From: Phreatobacter sp.
GTDB taxonomy: Bacteria > Pseudomonadota > Alphaproteobacteria > Rhizobiales > Phreatobacteraceae
Assembly (NCBI RefSeq): GCF_027532945.1
Contig: NZ_JAPZTZ010000023.1
Coordinates: forward strand, 1-64,000
Length of the DNA: 64,000 nt
Reading direction: 5' to 3'
A program made the position numbers and the translations under genes. Under the pieces are notes generated by a model. It did not search any database, was not told the DNA's origin, and saw nothing but the letters and a program-made list of their open reading frames with translations. Every line of letters begins with the position of its first letter. The stretch's first letter is position 1. This document shows positions 28,550-37,276 of this stretch, in pieces.

Positions 28550-29893
28550 TCACCAGGTCAGTTCGGCAATCGCAATGCGGTTTTCGGCCGTGCTCCAGGC
28601 CCGCGCCACGACGCGCTCCTCGTTGAACAGGCCGGCGACCGGCCGGCCGATCTCGGAGGCGGGCAGGCGCAGCGTCGTCGCCGCGTCGGTGGCGACGCCT
28701 TTGGTGACATCGCCCGGCTCGCGGCCGTCGAGCAGAACCACGTCGCGGGGAATGCCGAAATAGCCGCGCGGACGGGTCATCTGCACGACGGCGCCGGCGG
28801 CGCGGTCGGCATCGGTCAGCGGCCGGGCCGGGCGCAGGTGGACCACCGCCGACGAGCGCGGGAAGGGCGAGCGGTAGATGTGGGTGACGGGCGCGCCCGG
28901 CGCGGCAAGGACGAATTCCAGCGCATCGGTCGGGCGGACGATGGCCGGGCCCCAGCGGCCGTCGGCTGCTGTGGTCACGTCGAGGATCGCCTCGCCGCGG
29001 CGCTCACCGGTGGCCGAATCGACCCGGAAGACGGTGAGTTTCGCGCCCTCCACCCCGCGATTGGTCGGCACGCCGCCGGGATTGCCGGTGACGAGTCCGG
29101 AAAGCCGCACCTCCGCCTCGGCCGGCACGGCGAGTGTCTGCGGCTCGGTGCCGGCGATGAAGCGGTGGATCTCGCGGAAGGCGCGGGGGTGGAAGGCGAC
29201 CTCGCGGTGGTCGAGCTGTCCGAGGGCGATGTTGGTCGCGCCCCGCAGGGTCGGTCCCTCCGCATCGATGCCGGTGGCAACCCCCGGCCGGCCGACGAAG
29301 CGGCCGTCGGCTTGCGCGAACTTGTCGTTGCCGTCGCTGCGGAGCGTCAGGAAGGCCGTACCCTCCACCACGTCGCTGTCGCGGCGGTTGAGCATGGTCA
29401 GGAAGGGGCCGCGGCCATTGAACTCGCTGCCGGGATTGGCGTCCCAGGCGAAGACGCCGCGGTTGGGCGTGCCACAGAGCACGGCATGGCTGACCTTGGG
29501 CGCGCCGCCAGCCTCGACGACGAAGTTGCGCACGGCATTGCCGCCGCGCGAGCTCGCCACCAGGGCGAGACGGGTCGCGCCGGTGCGGGCGAGCAGGGCA
29601 TCGACCGCGGCGGTGAGTTCGCGCAGCTGATCGGCCGTGCCGGAGCGGCCGGCCTGGGCCACCGCATCGTCGTTGCGCGACAGCGGATCGGTGAAGTTGA
29701 GGGCGTGGAGGCGATCGGACGGCCAGCCATTCGCCTCGAAGCGCCAGAGCGTCGTCATCCAGAGCGCGGCATGGTCGCCATTGCCATGGACGAAGAGGAT
29801 CGGCGTCGCCGGGCGCGGCTGGGCGCGCGCCGGCAGGATGGCGGCAGCGGCAAGGGTGGTCCCCGTCACGAGGATCTGGCGGCGTGTAGGCAT
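28550..29893 (-). CDS. Tat-exported alpha/beta-hydrolase (lipase-like)
   Basis: The 447-residue precursor starts MPTRRQILVTGTTLAAAAIL, a twin-arginine signal (R4-R5) followed by PARAQ cleavage near residue 24. The hydrolase begins PILFVHGNGDHAALW with an oxyanion HGN motif. The nucleophile elbow reads ALVASSRGGNAV, an A-X-S-X-G variant. A C-terminal domain of about 200 residues (from EAEVRLSGLVTG) looks like a beta-sandwich of the kind found behind secreted esterases. GGGAG lies eight bases before the ATG. An extracytoplasmic esterase or lipase is predicted; polyester depolymerase activity is possible but not shown by any motif. Confidence 0.8.
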   Translation of the reverse strand: MPTRRQILVTGTTLAAAAILPARAQPRPATPILFVHGNGDHAALWMTTLWRFEANGWPSDRLHALNFTDPLSRNDDAVAQAGRSGTADQLRELTAAVDALLARTGATRLALVASSRGGNAVRNFVVEAGGAPKVSHAVLCGTPNRGVFAWDANPGSEFNGRGPFLTMLNRRDSDVVEGTAFLTLRSDGNDKFAQADGRFVGRPGVATGIDAEGPTLRGATNIALGQLDHREVAFHPRAFREIHRFIAGTEPQTLAVPAEAEVRLSGLVTGNPGGVPTNRGVEGAKLTVFRVDSATGERRGEAILDVTTAADGRWGPAIVRPTDALEFVLAAPGAPVTHIYRSPFPRSSAVVHLRPARPLTDADRAAGAVVQMTRPRGYFGIPRDVVLLDGREPGDVTKGVATDAATTLRLPASEIGRPVAGLFNEERVVARAWSTAENRIAIAELTW

Positions 29894-30065
29894 GGTGTTT
29901 CTCCCGGGGGAATACAGACTGGTGGAGGCGGAGGTTTCGTCAACCCGGCCGTGCGGCCGCTTTGCAGTTGACGTGAGGCGCGCGGATCGCCACATCATTG
30001 AGAGGATCAGTTTTTTGAATCATTCCAATCGGCCCGGCCTTGAACCGGCGTACGGGGAGAGCAGC

Positions 30066-30626
30066 ATGTTCATCCAGACCGAAGCCACGCCCAATCCCGC
30101 GACCCTGAAGTTCCTGCCCGGCCGCACGGTGCTGCCCGAGGGCACGCTGCACATGCCGAACCTGGATGCCGCGCGCCAGTCGCCGCTTGCCGAGAAGCTC
30201 TTCGCCATCGACGGCGTCGCGGGTGTCTTCTACGGCAATGATTTCATCACTGTGACGAAGGGCTCGGCCGAATGGCCGCACCTCAAGCCGGCGATCCTCG
30301 GCGCGATCATGGAGCATTTCATGTCGGGCCAGCCGCTGGTCCGCAGCGACAGCGCCCCGGCGGCCGAGGAAGATGCGGAGTTCTTCGATCCCGCCGACGC
30401 CGGCACGGTCGATACGATCAAGGAGCTGCTGGAGACCCGGGTGCGCCCGGCAGTGGCTGCCGACGGCGGCGACATCACCTTCCGCGGCTACAAGGACGGG
30501 ATCGTCTATCTCGCCATGCAGGGCTCCTGCTCGGGCTGCCCGTCCTCGACCGCGACGCTGAAGCACGGCATCCAGAACCTGATGCGCCACTTCCTCCCCG
30601 ACGTGCGCGAGGTCCAGGCCATCTGA
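30066..30626 (+). CDS. nfuA: Fe-S cluster scaffold/carrier protein (NfuA/NifU C-terminal type)
   Basis: The protein of 186 residues has an N-terminal Nfu_N domain (FIQTEATPNPATLKFLPGR) and a C-terminal NifU-like domain with the CSGC motif (Cys155, Cys158) that holds a 4Fe-4S cluster shared by a dimer. It delivers clusters to apo-proteins such as lipoate synthase and aconitase. GGGGAGAGCAGC precedes the ATG. A TTGACG at 29968-29973 may be part of its promoter. It stands alone between the divergent hydrolase and tsaB. The N-terminal Nfu_N form is typical of alphaproteobacteria and mitochondria. Confidence 0.95.
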   Translation: MFIQTEATPNPATLKFLPGRTVLPEGTLHMPNLDAARQSPLAEKLFAIDGVAGVFYGNDFITVTKGSAEWPHLKPAILGAIMEHFMSGQPLVRSDSAPAAEEDAEFFDPADAGTVDTIKELLETRVRPAVAADGGDITFRGYKDGIVYLAMQGSCSGCPSSTATLKHGIQNLMRHFLPDVREVQAI

Positions 30627-30688
30627 CGCAGCAGCTTCAGCCGCAAGTCGGCCTTCACCGGCGCGGCGCGAGGGTGTAGCACCGCCGC

Positions 30689-31369
30689 ATGCTGGTCCTC
30701 GCCCTCGACACGGCCCTGGGAGCCTGTTCGGTCGCCGTTCTCGACGCCGACCGCGACGTGATCCTCGCCTCCGCCTCGGAGGCGATGGAGCGCGGCCATG
30801 CCGAGCGCCTGATCCCGCTCATTGCGGAGACCTGTGCGGCGGCGGGGATCGCGCCGCGCGACTGCCGTCGCTTCGTCGCCACCACCGGACCCGGCAGCTT
30901 CACCGGCCTGCGCGTCGCACTGTCCGCCGCCCGCGCCATGGCGCTGGCCGCCGGTGGTGAGGCGGTCGGACTATCGACCCTTGCCGTGCTGGCCGAGCCC
31001 CACCTGACCGCCCGCGAACAGCTCGCCGTGCTGGCCGCCATCGATGCCCGCCACAGCCATGTCTATGCGGCGCTCCTGGGCGCTGATCGCAGCATCCTGC
31101 AAGCGCCGGCCTATCTGCCGCGCGAGCAGGCGGCAGTGCTCGCCGCGGCGGCCGGCCCCGTGGCCCTCGTCGGCCCGGGCACGGAGGCGGTGATGGAGGC
31201 CTGGCCCGCAGATGCCGCTCCGCCCGCGCTGTGCGACAGCCGCGCCGCGCCCGACATCACCGTTCTCGCCCGGCTCGGCGCTGCGGTGGACCCGGCGCTC
31301 GCCCCCTGCCGGCCGCTCTACCTCAAGGCCGTCGACGCCAAGACCAGCGCGGAGGCGCGCCGCCCGTGA
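30689..31369 (+). CDS. tsaB: tRNA t6A37 biosynthesis protein TsaB
   Basis: This 226-residue member of the ASKHA fold starts MLVLALDTALGACSVAVLD and has the TsaB motif TGPGSFTGLRVALSAA (about residues 67-82). TsaB lacks catalysis itself and holds TsaD and TsaE together in the complex that adds threonylcarbamoyl to A37 of ANN-reading tRNAs. Its stop overlaps the rimI start by three bases. tsaE lies two genes downstream as a fusion, so two of the three complex partners are encoded within 5 kb; tsaD is not in this window. Confidence 0.95.
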   Translation: MLVLALDTALGACSVAVLDADRDVILASASEAMERGHAERLIPLIAETCAAAGIAPRDCRRFVATTGPGSFTGLRVALSAARAMALAAGGEAVGLSTLAVLAEPHLTAREQLAVLAAIDARHSHVYAALLGADRSILQAPAYLPREQAAVLAAAAGPVALVGPGTEAVMEAWPADAAPPALCDSRAAPDITVLARLGAAVDPALAPCRPLYLKAVDAKTSAEARRP

Positions 31370-31869
31370 CCTCGATCTACGATGTCGGCCTCTGGTGGTG
31401 GCCGCGCCCCGAACCGGTGGTGGGGCCGGCCGAGCGCGCCGATTGCGACGAGCTGGCGACCATCCACGCCGGCGCCTTCCATCGCGGCTGGGGCGCCGAG
31501 GACATCGCCGCCATGCTCATCGAGCGCAATGTCCTCGCCCATGTCATCCGGCGCCGGCCCACCGCGCCGCCGGCCGGCTTCATCCTCAGCCGCATCGCCG
31601 CCGACGAGGCGGAGATCCTCACCGTCGCGGTGTCGACGCGGCTGCGCGGGCGCGGCTACGGCGCCCGGCTGCTCAAGGCCCATATCCCCGACCTGATGCG
31701 CGCCGGGGTCCGCACCCTCTTCCTCGAGGTGGAGGTCGGCAACACCCCCGCCATCCGGCTCTACGAGCGTTCCGGCTTCGTCACGATCGGTCGCCGCAAG
31801 GGGTATTACCGCACCGAGGCGGGCACCACCGAGGCCATCACCATGCGGCGCGATCTGCCGGCGCTGTGA
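31366..31869 (+). CDS. rimI: Ribosomal protein S18-alanine N-acetyltransferase-like GNAT enzyme
   Basis: This 167-residue protein begins with GTG overlapping the end of tsaB. It has the GNAT acetyl-CoA loop TRLRGRGYGARLLKAHI (motif A, about residues 89-105) and motif B NTPAIRLYERSGFVTIGRRKGYY. The length, the tsaB linkage and the final region are typical of RimI, which acetylates the N-terminus of S18. The tryptophan-rich N-terminus (LWWWPRPEP) is a local extension. Confidence 0.9.
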   Translation: MTSIYDVGLWWWPRPEPVVGPAERADCDELATIHAGAFHRGWGAEDIAAMLIERNVLAHVIRRRPTAPPAGFILSRIAADEAEILTVAVSTRLRGRGYGARLLKAHIPDLMRAGVRTLFLEVEVGNTPAIRLYERSGFVTIGRRKGYYRTEAGTTEAITMRRDLPAL

Positions 31870-31916
31870 CGCATCGGAAGAGCGCGCGCGATTTTCCTCG
31901 CGCCGTTCTCGTTCTG

Positions 31917-31935
31917 GACTCTTAAACGCAGAGTC
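31917..31935. promoter_or_regulatory. GACTCT/AGAGTC inverted repeat with two GANTC sites upstream of divL
   Basis: A 6-bp inverted repeat with a 7-base spacer contains GACTC (31917-31921) and GAGTC (31931-31935), both CcrM methylation motifs. It ends 11 bases before the divL ATG used here. Cell-cycle-timed methylation near a divL promoter is plausible; no factor can be assigned from sequence. Confidence 0.35.
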
Positions 31936-31946
31936 ATCGCGAGGGT

Positions 31947-34565
31947 ATGGTGGACGTGATTCGCGGTGCGGGCGGCACCATCGCGGATCGCTCCCAAGGG
32001 CAAGAGGTGCCGAACCGCGGACGACAAGGACAGGCGATGCCGGGCCTCAGCAGGGTCGAGGACGCATCAGACCAGCCGGGATCATCGGACCGGCGCCTGC
32101 CGAAGGGGCTCGCGACGCTGTCCGCCGCCACCGCCGCACTCCTCGGCTCCACCGCGCTCGCCTCCGCCGAGATCGTGGGACCGGCCCTGTCGGAGGTTCT
32201 CGGCACCATCCGCGCCCATGAATGGGCGGCGTTCGGGCTCAATGTCGGCGTCGTCGTCTTCGGGGTGGTGACCGCCATCGGCCTGCTGCGCGCGCGGGCC
32301 AAAGCCGCCATGGACGCCCAGAGCGCCCGGAGCGAGATCAACGAGCTGCGCCTCGCCCTCGACCGCCTCACCGAGCTGCTCACCCTCGACCCCCATGTCA
32401 TCGTCGTCTGGGGCGGCGACCGCGACGAGCCCGACATCACCGGCGACGTGACGCTGGTCACCGACCTGCCCTCGCCGCGGCGGGTGCTCGCCTTCGGCGC
32501 CTGGCTACCGCCGGAGCCCGCCGCCGAGCTGGAACGCGCCGTCGACGCCCTGCGCCAGTCCGGCACGCCCTTCACCCTCGATCTCGTCAGCCAGGGCGGC
32601 CAGCCCATCGAGGCGGAGGGCCGGCCCATCGCCGGACGCGCCGTGCTGCGGCTGCGCCATGTCGGCGGCGCGCGGGCCGAACTCGTGCGCCTGCGCGCCG
32701 AACACGATGCCCTGGTGCGCGAGACGGCAGCCGTCCGCTCCTTCCTCGGCAGCCTCGCCCTGCCCGTCTGGCTGCGCGATGCCGATGGGCGGCTCACCTG
32801 GGTCAATACCGCCTATGCCGCCGCAACCGATGCCGCCGACGGCGAACAGGCGGTGGCCTCGGGCGCCGAACTCCTCGCCGCCTCCGACCGCAACGAGGCC
32901 GCGATAGCCCGCAGCGCCCGCACGCCCTTCGCCCGCCGCGTTGCCGCCGTGGCGGCCGGACAGCGGCGCATCTTCGACGTGGTCGAACGGCCGGCGGGCC
33001 TCGGCTCGGCCGGCATGGCAGTGGACGTCACCGAGCTCGAGACCATCCGCTCCGAACTCTCGGTCGAGATGGAGACGCACAAGCGCACCCTCGACCAGCT
33101 CGCCACCGCCGTCGCCATTTTCGATGCCGGCAAGCGCCTCGTCTTCAACAACGAGGCCTTCCGCCAGCTCTGGGACCTCGAACCCGCCTTCCTCCACCAG
33201 GCACCGACCGACGGCGACATCCTTGACCGGCTGCGCGAGCGGCGGCTGCTCCCGGAGCAGTCGAACTTCCGCGAATGGATGCGGACGCTTCACCAGATCT
33301 ACGAGGCGGTGGACACCGAGCCGCGCATCCTCGAATGGCCGCTGCCCGACGGGCGCTTCCTGCGCGTGGTGCAGAACCCCGACCCGGCCGGCGGCGTCAC
33401 CTATGTCTTCGAGGACCTCACCCAGCGCCTGCAGCTGGAGACGCAGGTCCAGGCGCTCGGCCGCGTCCAGCGCGAGACCATCGACAATCTCGATGAGGCG
33501 GTGGCCGTGTTCGGCCCCGACGGACGGCTGTCGCTGTCGAACCGCGCCTTCGCGGCGCTCTGGGAGATCAAGGACACCATGCTCGAGGGCCGTCCGGCCA
33601 TCGACCAGGTGGCGGCCCTCTGCCTGTCCTATGTTCGCGATGCCCGGGTCTGGATGGACATTCGCGGCGCGGTGACGGCCGTCGCCGACGAGCGTCAGCC
33701 GCGCTCGGTGCGCATTGAGCGCAACGACGGCTCGGTGATCGACACCCGCACGGCGCCGCTGCCGGGTGGCGCGACGCTGGTGACATTCCGCAACGTCACC
33801 GACATGGTCATGGTCGAGCGGGCGCTGACCGAGCGCAACGAGGCGCTGGAATCCGCGGCCAAGCTGCGCAACGACTTCGTCCACCACGTCTCCTACCAGC
33901 TGCGCACGCCGCTCACGACCATCATCGGCTTCGCGCAGGTGCTGGACGACCCGGCCATCGGCCCGCTCAACGACAAGCAGCGCGAATATCTCGGCTATAT
34001 CGGCGCTTCCTCGGCCTCACTCCTGTCTATCATCGACGACGTGCTCGACCTCGCCACCATCGACGCGGGCGTCATGCAGCTCGAACTGTCCGAGGTCGAT
34101 ATCAGGACGGCGATCCAGGCGGCGGTGGACGCCGTGCGCGACCGCATCGCCGAGAACCAGATCCGCCTGGAGACCCGCATCGCCCGCGATATCGGCACAT
34201 TCCAGGCCGACGCCCAGCGCATCCGCCAGGTGCTGTTCAACCTGCTGACCAATGCCATCGGCTTCTCCGACCGCGGCGGGCTGGTCGTGCTCGACGCGGC
34301 GCGCGAGGGCGAGGAGATCGTCTTCAAGGTGCGCGACCAGGGCCGCGGCATCGCTCCCGACATGGTCGGCCGGATGTTCGAGCGCTTCGAGACGCGGACC
34401 AGCGGCACCCGCCACCGCGGCGCCGGCCTCGGGCTGTCCATCGTCCAGAGCTTCGTCCACCTGCATCGCGGCCGGATCGAGGTTGAGAGTGCGCCGGGCG
34501 CGGGTACGCAGGTCAAGGTGGCGCTGCCCGCCCATCTCGAGGACCTCTCGAAAGCCGCCGAATGA
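31947..34565 (+). CDS. divL: DivL-type tyrosine pseudo-histidine kinase controlling CckA-CtrA
   Basis: The 872-residue protein has one or two N-terminal hydrophobic segments (about 52-75 and 92-112), several PAS domains (about 255-620), a dimerisation box and an HATPase domain (NLLTNAIGFS, DQGRGIAPDM, GAGLGLSIVQSF). The phospho-accepting position is tyrosine: HVSYQLRTPLTTIIGF with Tyr650, instead of SHELRTPL. This is the hallmark of DivL, which in Caulobacter binds phospho-free DivK and switches CckA between kinase and phosphatase to control CtrA. The ATG at 31947 has GAGGG close by, and an ATG at 32037 is an alternative. Its stop overlaps the next start by four bases, coupling it to tsaE-amgK. 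Confidence 0.95.
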   Translation: MVDVIRGAGGTIADRSQGQEVPNRGRQGQAMPGLSRVEDASDQPGSSDRRLPKGLATLSAATAALLGSTALASAEIVGPALSEVLGTIRAHEWAAFGLNVGVVVFGVVTAIGLLRARAKAAMDAQSARSEINELRLALDRLTELLTLDPHVIVVWGGDRDEPDITGDVTLVTDLPSPRRVLAFGAWLPPEPAAELERAVDALRQSGTPFTLDLVSQGGQPIEAEGRPIAGRAVLRLRHVGGARAELVRLRAEHDALVRETAAVRSFLGSLALPVWLRDADGRLTWVNTAYAAATDAADGEQAVASGAELLAASDRNEAAIARSARTPFARRVAAVAAGQRRIFDVVERPAGLGSAGMAVDVTELETIRSELSVEMETHKRTLDQLATAVAIFDAGKRLVFNNEAFRQLWDLEPAFLHQAPTDGDILDRLRERRLLPEQSNFREWMRTLHQIYEAVDTEPRILEWPLPDGRFLRVVQNPDPAGGVTYVFEDLTQRLQLETQVQALGRVQRETIDNLDEAVAVFGPDGRLSLSNRAFAALWEIKDTMLEGRPAIDQVAALCLSYVRDARVWMDIRGAVTAVADERQPRSVRIERNDGSVIDTRTAPLPGGATLVTFRNVTDMVMVERALTERNEALESAAKLRNDFVHHVSYQLRTPLTTIIGFAQVLDDPAIGPLNDKQREYLGYIGASSASLLSIIDDVLDLATIDAGVMQLELSEVDIRTAIQAAVDAVRDRIAENQIRLETRIARDIGTFQADAQRIRQVLFNLLTNAIGFSDRGGLVVLDAAREGEEIVFKVRDQGRGIAPDMVGRMFERFETRTSGTRHRGAGLGLSIVQSFVHLHRGRIEVESAPGAGTQVKVALPAHLEDLSKAAE

Positions 34566-36070
34566 CAGACGCCTTCCGCCACGCCCGCATGCTCGCCAAC
34601 GAGGCCGAGACGCGACAGCTCGCGATGGATCTCGCCATGGCGGTCCAGCCGAACGACGTGGTGACGCTGGAGGGCGATCTCGGCGCCGGCAAGTCCACCC
34701 TCGCCCGGGCGCTGATCCGCGCCATAGCCGAGGACGACATGCTGGAGGTGCCGAGCCCGACCTTCGCCATCGTCCAGCCCTACGACCTTGCCCGCCTGCC
34801 GGTGGTCCATGCCGACCTTTACCGCCTGACCTCCCCCGACGAGATCGCCGAGATTGGCTGGGACGAGGTCTCCGACCGGGCGCTGCTCATCGTCGAATGG
34901 CCCGACCGGCTGGACGGCGCGCTCTCCGGCGACCGCCTGGAGATCATCCTGACGCTGGCGCCGGGGCGTGGCCCCAATGCCCGCAACGCGGTTCTCGTCG
35001 GCCATGGCAGCTGGGGTCCGCGGCTGGAGCGCCTCATGGCGCTGCGCGGCTTCCTCGACAATGCCGGCTGGGGCGGCTCGCTGCGCCGCCACCTGCAGGG
35101 CGATGCCTCCTCGCGCTCCTACGAGCGCCTGCTCGACGGCCAGCGCCGCGCGGTGCTGATGAACGCGCCGAAGAAGCCCGACGGGCCGGTGGTGAAGAAC
35201 GGCCTGCCCTACAGCCGCATCGCCCATCTCGCCGAAGACATGGTGCCCTTCGTCGCCATGGCCGAGGGCTTGCGCGACATCGGGCTGTCGACGCCGGAGA
35301 TCGAGGCGGTGGACCTCGACCAGGGCTTCCTCGTCATCGAGGATCTCGGCCGCGACGGCGTCATCCGTGACGGTGCGCCGATCCCCGAGCGCTACATGGC
35401 CGCGGTCGACGTGCTGGCCCTCATCCATGCGCGCCCGCGCCCGGCGCAGCTGGCGACCCCCAAGGGCCCCTATGCCCTCCCCGCCTATGACCGCGACGCG
35501 CTGACCATCGAGGTGGAACTGCTCCTCGACTGGTATCTGCCGATGAAGGGCGCCCGCATTCCGGCGAGCGAGAAATATGTCTTCCTGCAGCGCTGGACAG
35601 AGCTGTTCGGCGAGGTCGAAAAGGCGCCGCAGACCTGGGTGCTGCGCGACTTCCATTCGCCGAACCTCATCTGGCTGGAGGGCCGCGAGGGCGTCGAACG
35701 CGTCGGCCTCATCGACTTCCAGGACGCGGTGATGGGCCCGGCGGCCTATGACGTCGCCTCGCTCCTTCAGGATGCGCGGATCACCGTGCCGGAGGAGCTG
35801 GAGCTCCAGCTCCTGTCGCGCTACGCGGCCGCCCGCCGTGCCGCCGATCCCAGCTTCGACATGGCCGCCTTCGCGCGGCTCTACGCCATCATGGGCGCGC
35901 AGCGCGCCACCAAGATCCTCGGCATCTTCGCCCGCCTCGACCAGCGCGACGGCAAGCCCCAGTACCTCGCCCACCTGCCGCGCATCTGGGCCTATCTGCA
36001 GCGCTGCCTCGCCCATCCCGCGCTGGAGCGGGTGAAGCGCTGGGTCGACGACCGCGTGACGCCGCCGTGA
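34562..36070 (+). CDS. tsaE: TsaE-AmgK fusion: t6A ATPase plus anomeric N-acetylmuramate/N-acetylglucosamine kinase
   Basis: This 502-residue protein joins two enzymes. Residues about 1-150 are TsaE, the ATPase of the tRNA t6A complex, with Walker A EGDLGAGKSTLAR and LYRLTSPDEIAEIGWDE. Residues about 155-500 are an aminoglycoside-phosphotransferase-like kinase with VLRDFHSPNLIWLEG (catalytic loop Asp) and GLIDFQDAVMGPAAYDVASL (metal-binding Asp), the pattern of AmgK. AmgK phosphorylates the anomeric carbon of MurNAc and GlcNAc in the MurU recycling route, and murU follows with a 4-base overlap. Related fusions occur in other alphaproteobacteria. No frameshift separates the halves. Confidence 0.93.
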   Translation: MTDAFRHARMLANEAETRQLAMDLAMAVQPNDVVTLEGDLGAGKSTLARALIRAIAEDDMLEVPSPTFAIVQPYDLARLPVVHADLYRLTSPDEIAEIGWDEVSDRALLIVEWPDRLDGALSGDRLEIILTLAPGRGPNARNAVLVGHGSWGPRLERLMALRGFLDNAGWGGSLRRHLQGDASSRSYERLLDGQRRAVLMNAPKKPDGPVVKNGLPYSRIAHLAEDMVPFVAMAEGLRDIGLSTPEIEAVDLDQGFLVIEDLGRDGVIRDGAPIPERYMAAVDVLALIHARPRPAQLATPKGPYALPAYDRDALTIEVELLLDWYLPMKGARIPASEKYVFLQRWTELFGEVEKAPQTWVLRDFHSPNLIWLEGREGVERVGLIDFQDAVMGPAAYDVASLLQDARITVPEELELQLLSRYAAARRAADPSFDMAAFARLYAIMGAQRATKILGIFARLDQRDGKPQYLAHLPRIWAYLQRCLAHPALERVKRWVDDRVTPP

Positions 36071-36780
36071 CGACAATCGACAGCGCCATGGTGCTGGCCG
36101 CCGGTCTCGGCACGCGGATGCGGCCGATCACCGACCGCATCCCCAAGCCCCTCGTGGAGGTCGCCGGCAAGACGCTGCTCGACCATGTGCTGGATCCGCT
36201 GGCCGCGGCCGGCGTGACGCGCGCGGTGGTCAATGTCCACCACCTCGCCGACCAGATCGAGCGGGCGGTTCAGGGCCGGAGGCAGCCGGCGGTGACGATC
36301 TCCGACGAGCGGGCGCAGATCCTCGATTCCGGCGGCGGGGTGATGCAGGCGCTGGGCGAGCTCGGCGAGACCTTCCTCATCCGCAACGCCGATTCCTTCT
36401 GGCGCGACCGCGACAGCTCCAACATCGCCCGGCTGATGGCGGCCTTCGATCCGGCCGTCATGGACACGCTGCTTCTGCTCGCGCCGATGGAGGGTAGCGT
36501 CGGTTTCGACGGGCCGGGCGATTTCTTCCGCGACGAGGCCGGTCGGCTCACCCGGCGCGGCCAGGCGGCACGCGCGCCTTTCGCCTATGCCGGCGCAGCG
36601 GTGATGCGACGGGAGGATTTCGCCGGGCGAACCGCGGGCGAGATCTTCTCGCTTAACGCGCTGTGGAACGCCTCGCTGGCCAAGGGCCGGCTGTTCGGGC
36701 TGGTGCTCGACGGGCTCTGGCTGCATGTCGGCACGCCCGCAGCCATCGGCGAGGCGGAGCGGGCGCTCGCCGCCTTCTGA
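36067..36780 (+). CDS. murU: N-acetylmuramate-1-phosphate uridylyltransferase
   Basis: The 237-residue nucleotidyltransferase starts at a GTG that overlaps the amgK stop. [29 protein letters not shown] (about residues 8-36) is the nucleotide-binding loop. [14 protein letters not shown] and the NADSFW motif (metal-binding Asp) are in the MurU pattern. With AmgK it converts MurNAc to UDP-MurNAc, bypassing de novo synthesis and the fosfomycin target MurA. A murA gene is also present at 58.5 kb, so both routes are available. Confidence 0.92.
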   Translation: MTTIDSAMVLAAGLGTRMRPITDRIPKPLVEVAGKTLLDHVLDPLAAAGVTRAVVNVHHLADQIERAVQGRRQPAVTISDERAQILDSGGGVMQALGELGETFLIRNADSFWRDRDSSNIARLMAAFDPAVMDTLLLLAPMEGSVGFDGPGDFFRDEAGRLTRRGQAARAPFAYAGAAVMRREDFAGRTAGEIFSLNALWNASLAKGRLFGLVLDGLWLHVGTPAAIGEAERALAAF

Positions 36781-36865
36781 CTTCCCTTTCCGCCCCTGCG
36801 GGTGTATGTGCCCGCCTCCCATCCGCTTCCACCCGGTCCGATCCCGGGCGAAGGACGTCACGACC

Positions 36866-37276
36866 ATGGCCAAACGATTCGATACGGGCTCCGGCCCGTC
36901 CCAGCGGCAATTGCGCGTCGGCGAGCTCATGCGCCACGGCCTCGCCGAGATCCTGTCCCGCGGCGAGATCCAGGACCCGGTGCTCGAGACCACCATCGTC
37001 ACGGTGCCGGAGGTCCGCATGTCGCCGGACCTGAAGATCGCCACTTGCTTCGTCATGCCGCTCGGCGGCCAGAACCAGGAGGCGGTGATCCAGGCGCTGG
37101 CCCGCAACAAGCGCTACCTGCGCGGCGAGCTCGCCCACCGCACGAACCTGAAATTCGCGCCCGACCTGCGCTTCCGCATCGACACCTCCTTCGAGGAGGG
37201 CTCGCGCATTGACCGCCTGCTCGACAGCGAGGCGGTGCAGCGCGACGTGCGCCGCGAGGGCGAGGACGAGGCATGA
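36866..37276 (+). CDS. rbfA: Ribosome-binding factor A
   Basis: The protein of 136 residues binds the 30S subunit and assists 16S rRNA 5'-end maturation. [20 protein letters not shown] is the first helix, [17 protein letters not shown] and [19 protein letters not shown] are the KH-like core. The ATG at 36866 is used; the open frame upstream is a non-coding leader. It overlaps truB by four bases as in most bacteria, but infB, the usual upstream neighbour, is replaced here by murU 85 bases away, so a promoter is expected in 36781-36865. Confidence 0.95.
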   Translation: MAKRFDTGSGPSQRQLRVGELMRHGLAEILSRGEIQDPVLETTIVTVPEVRMSPDLKIATCFVMPLGGQNQEAVIQALARNKRYLRGELAHRTNLKFAPDLRFRIDTSFEEGSRIDRLLDSEAVQRDVRREGEDEA

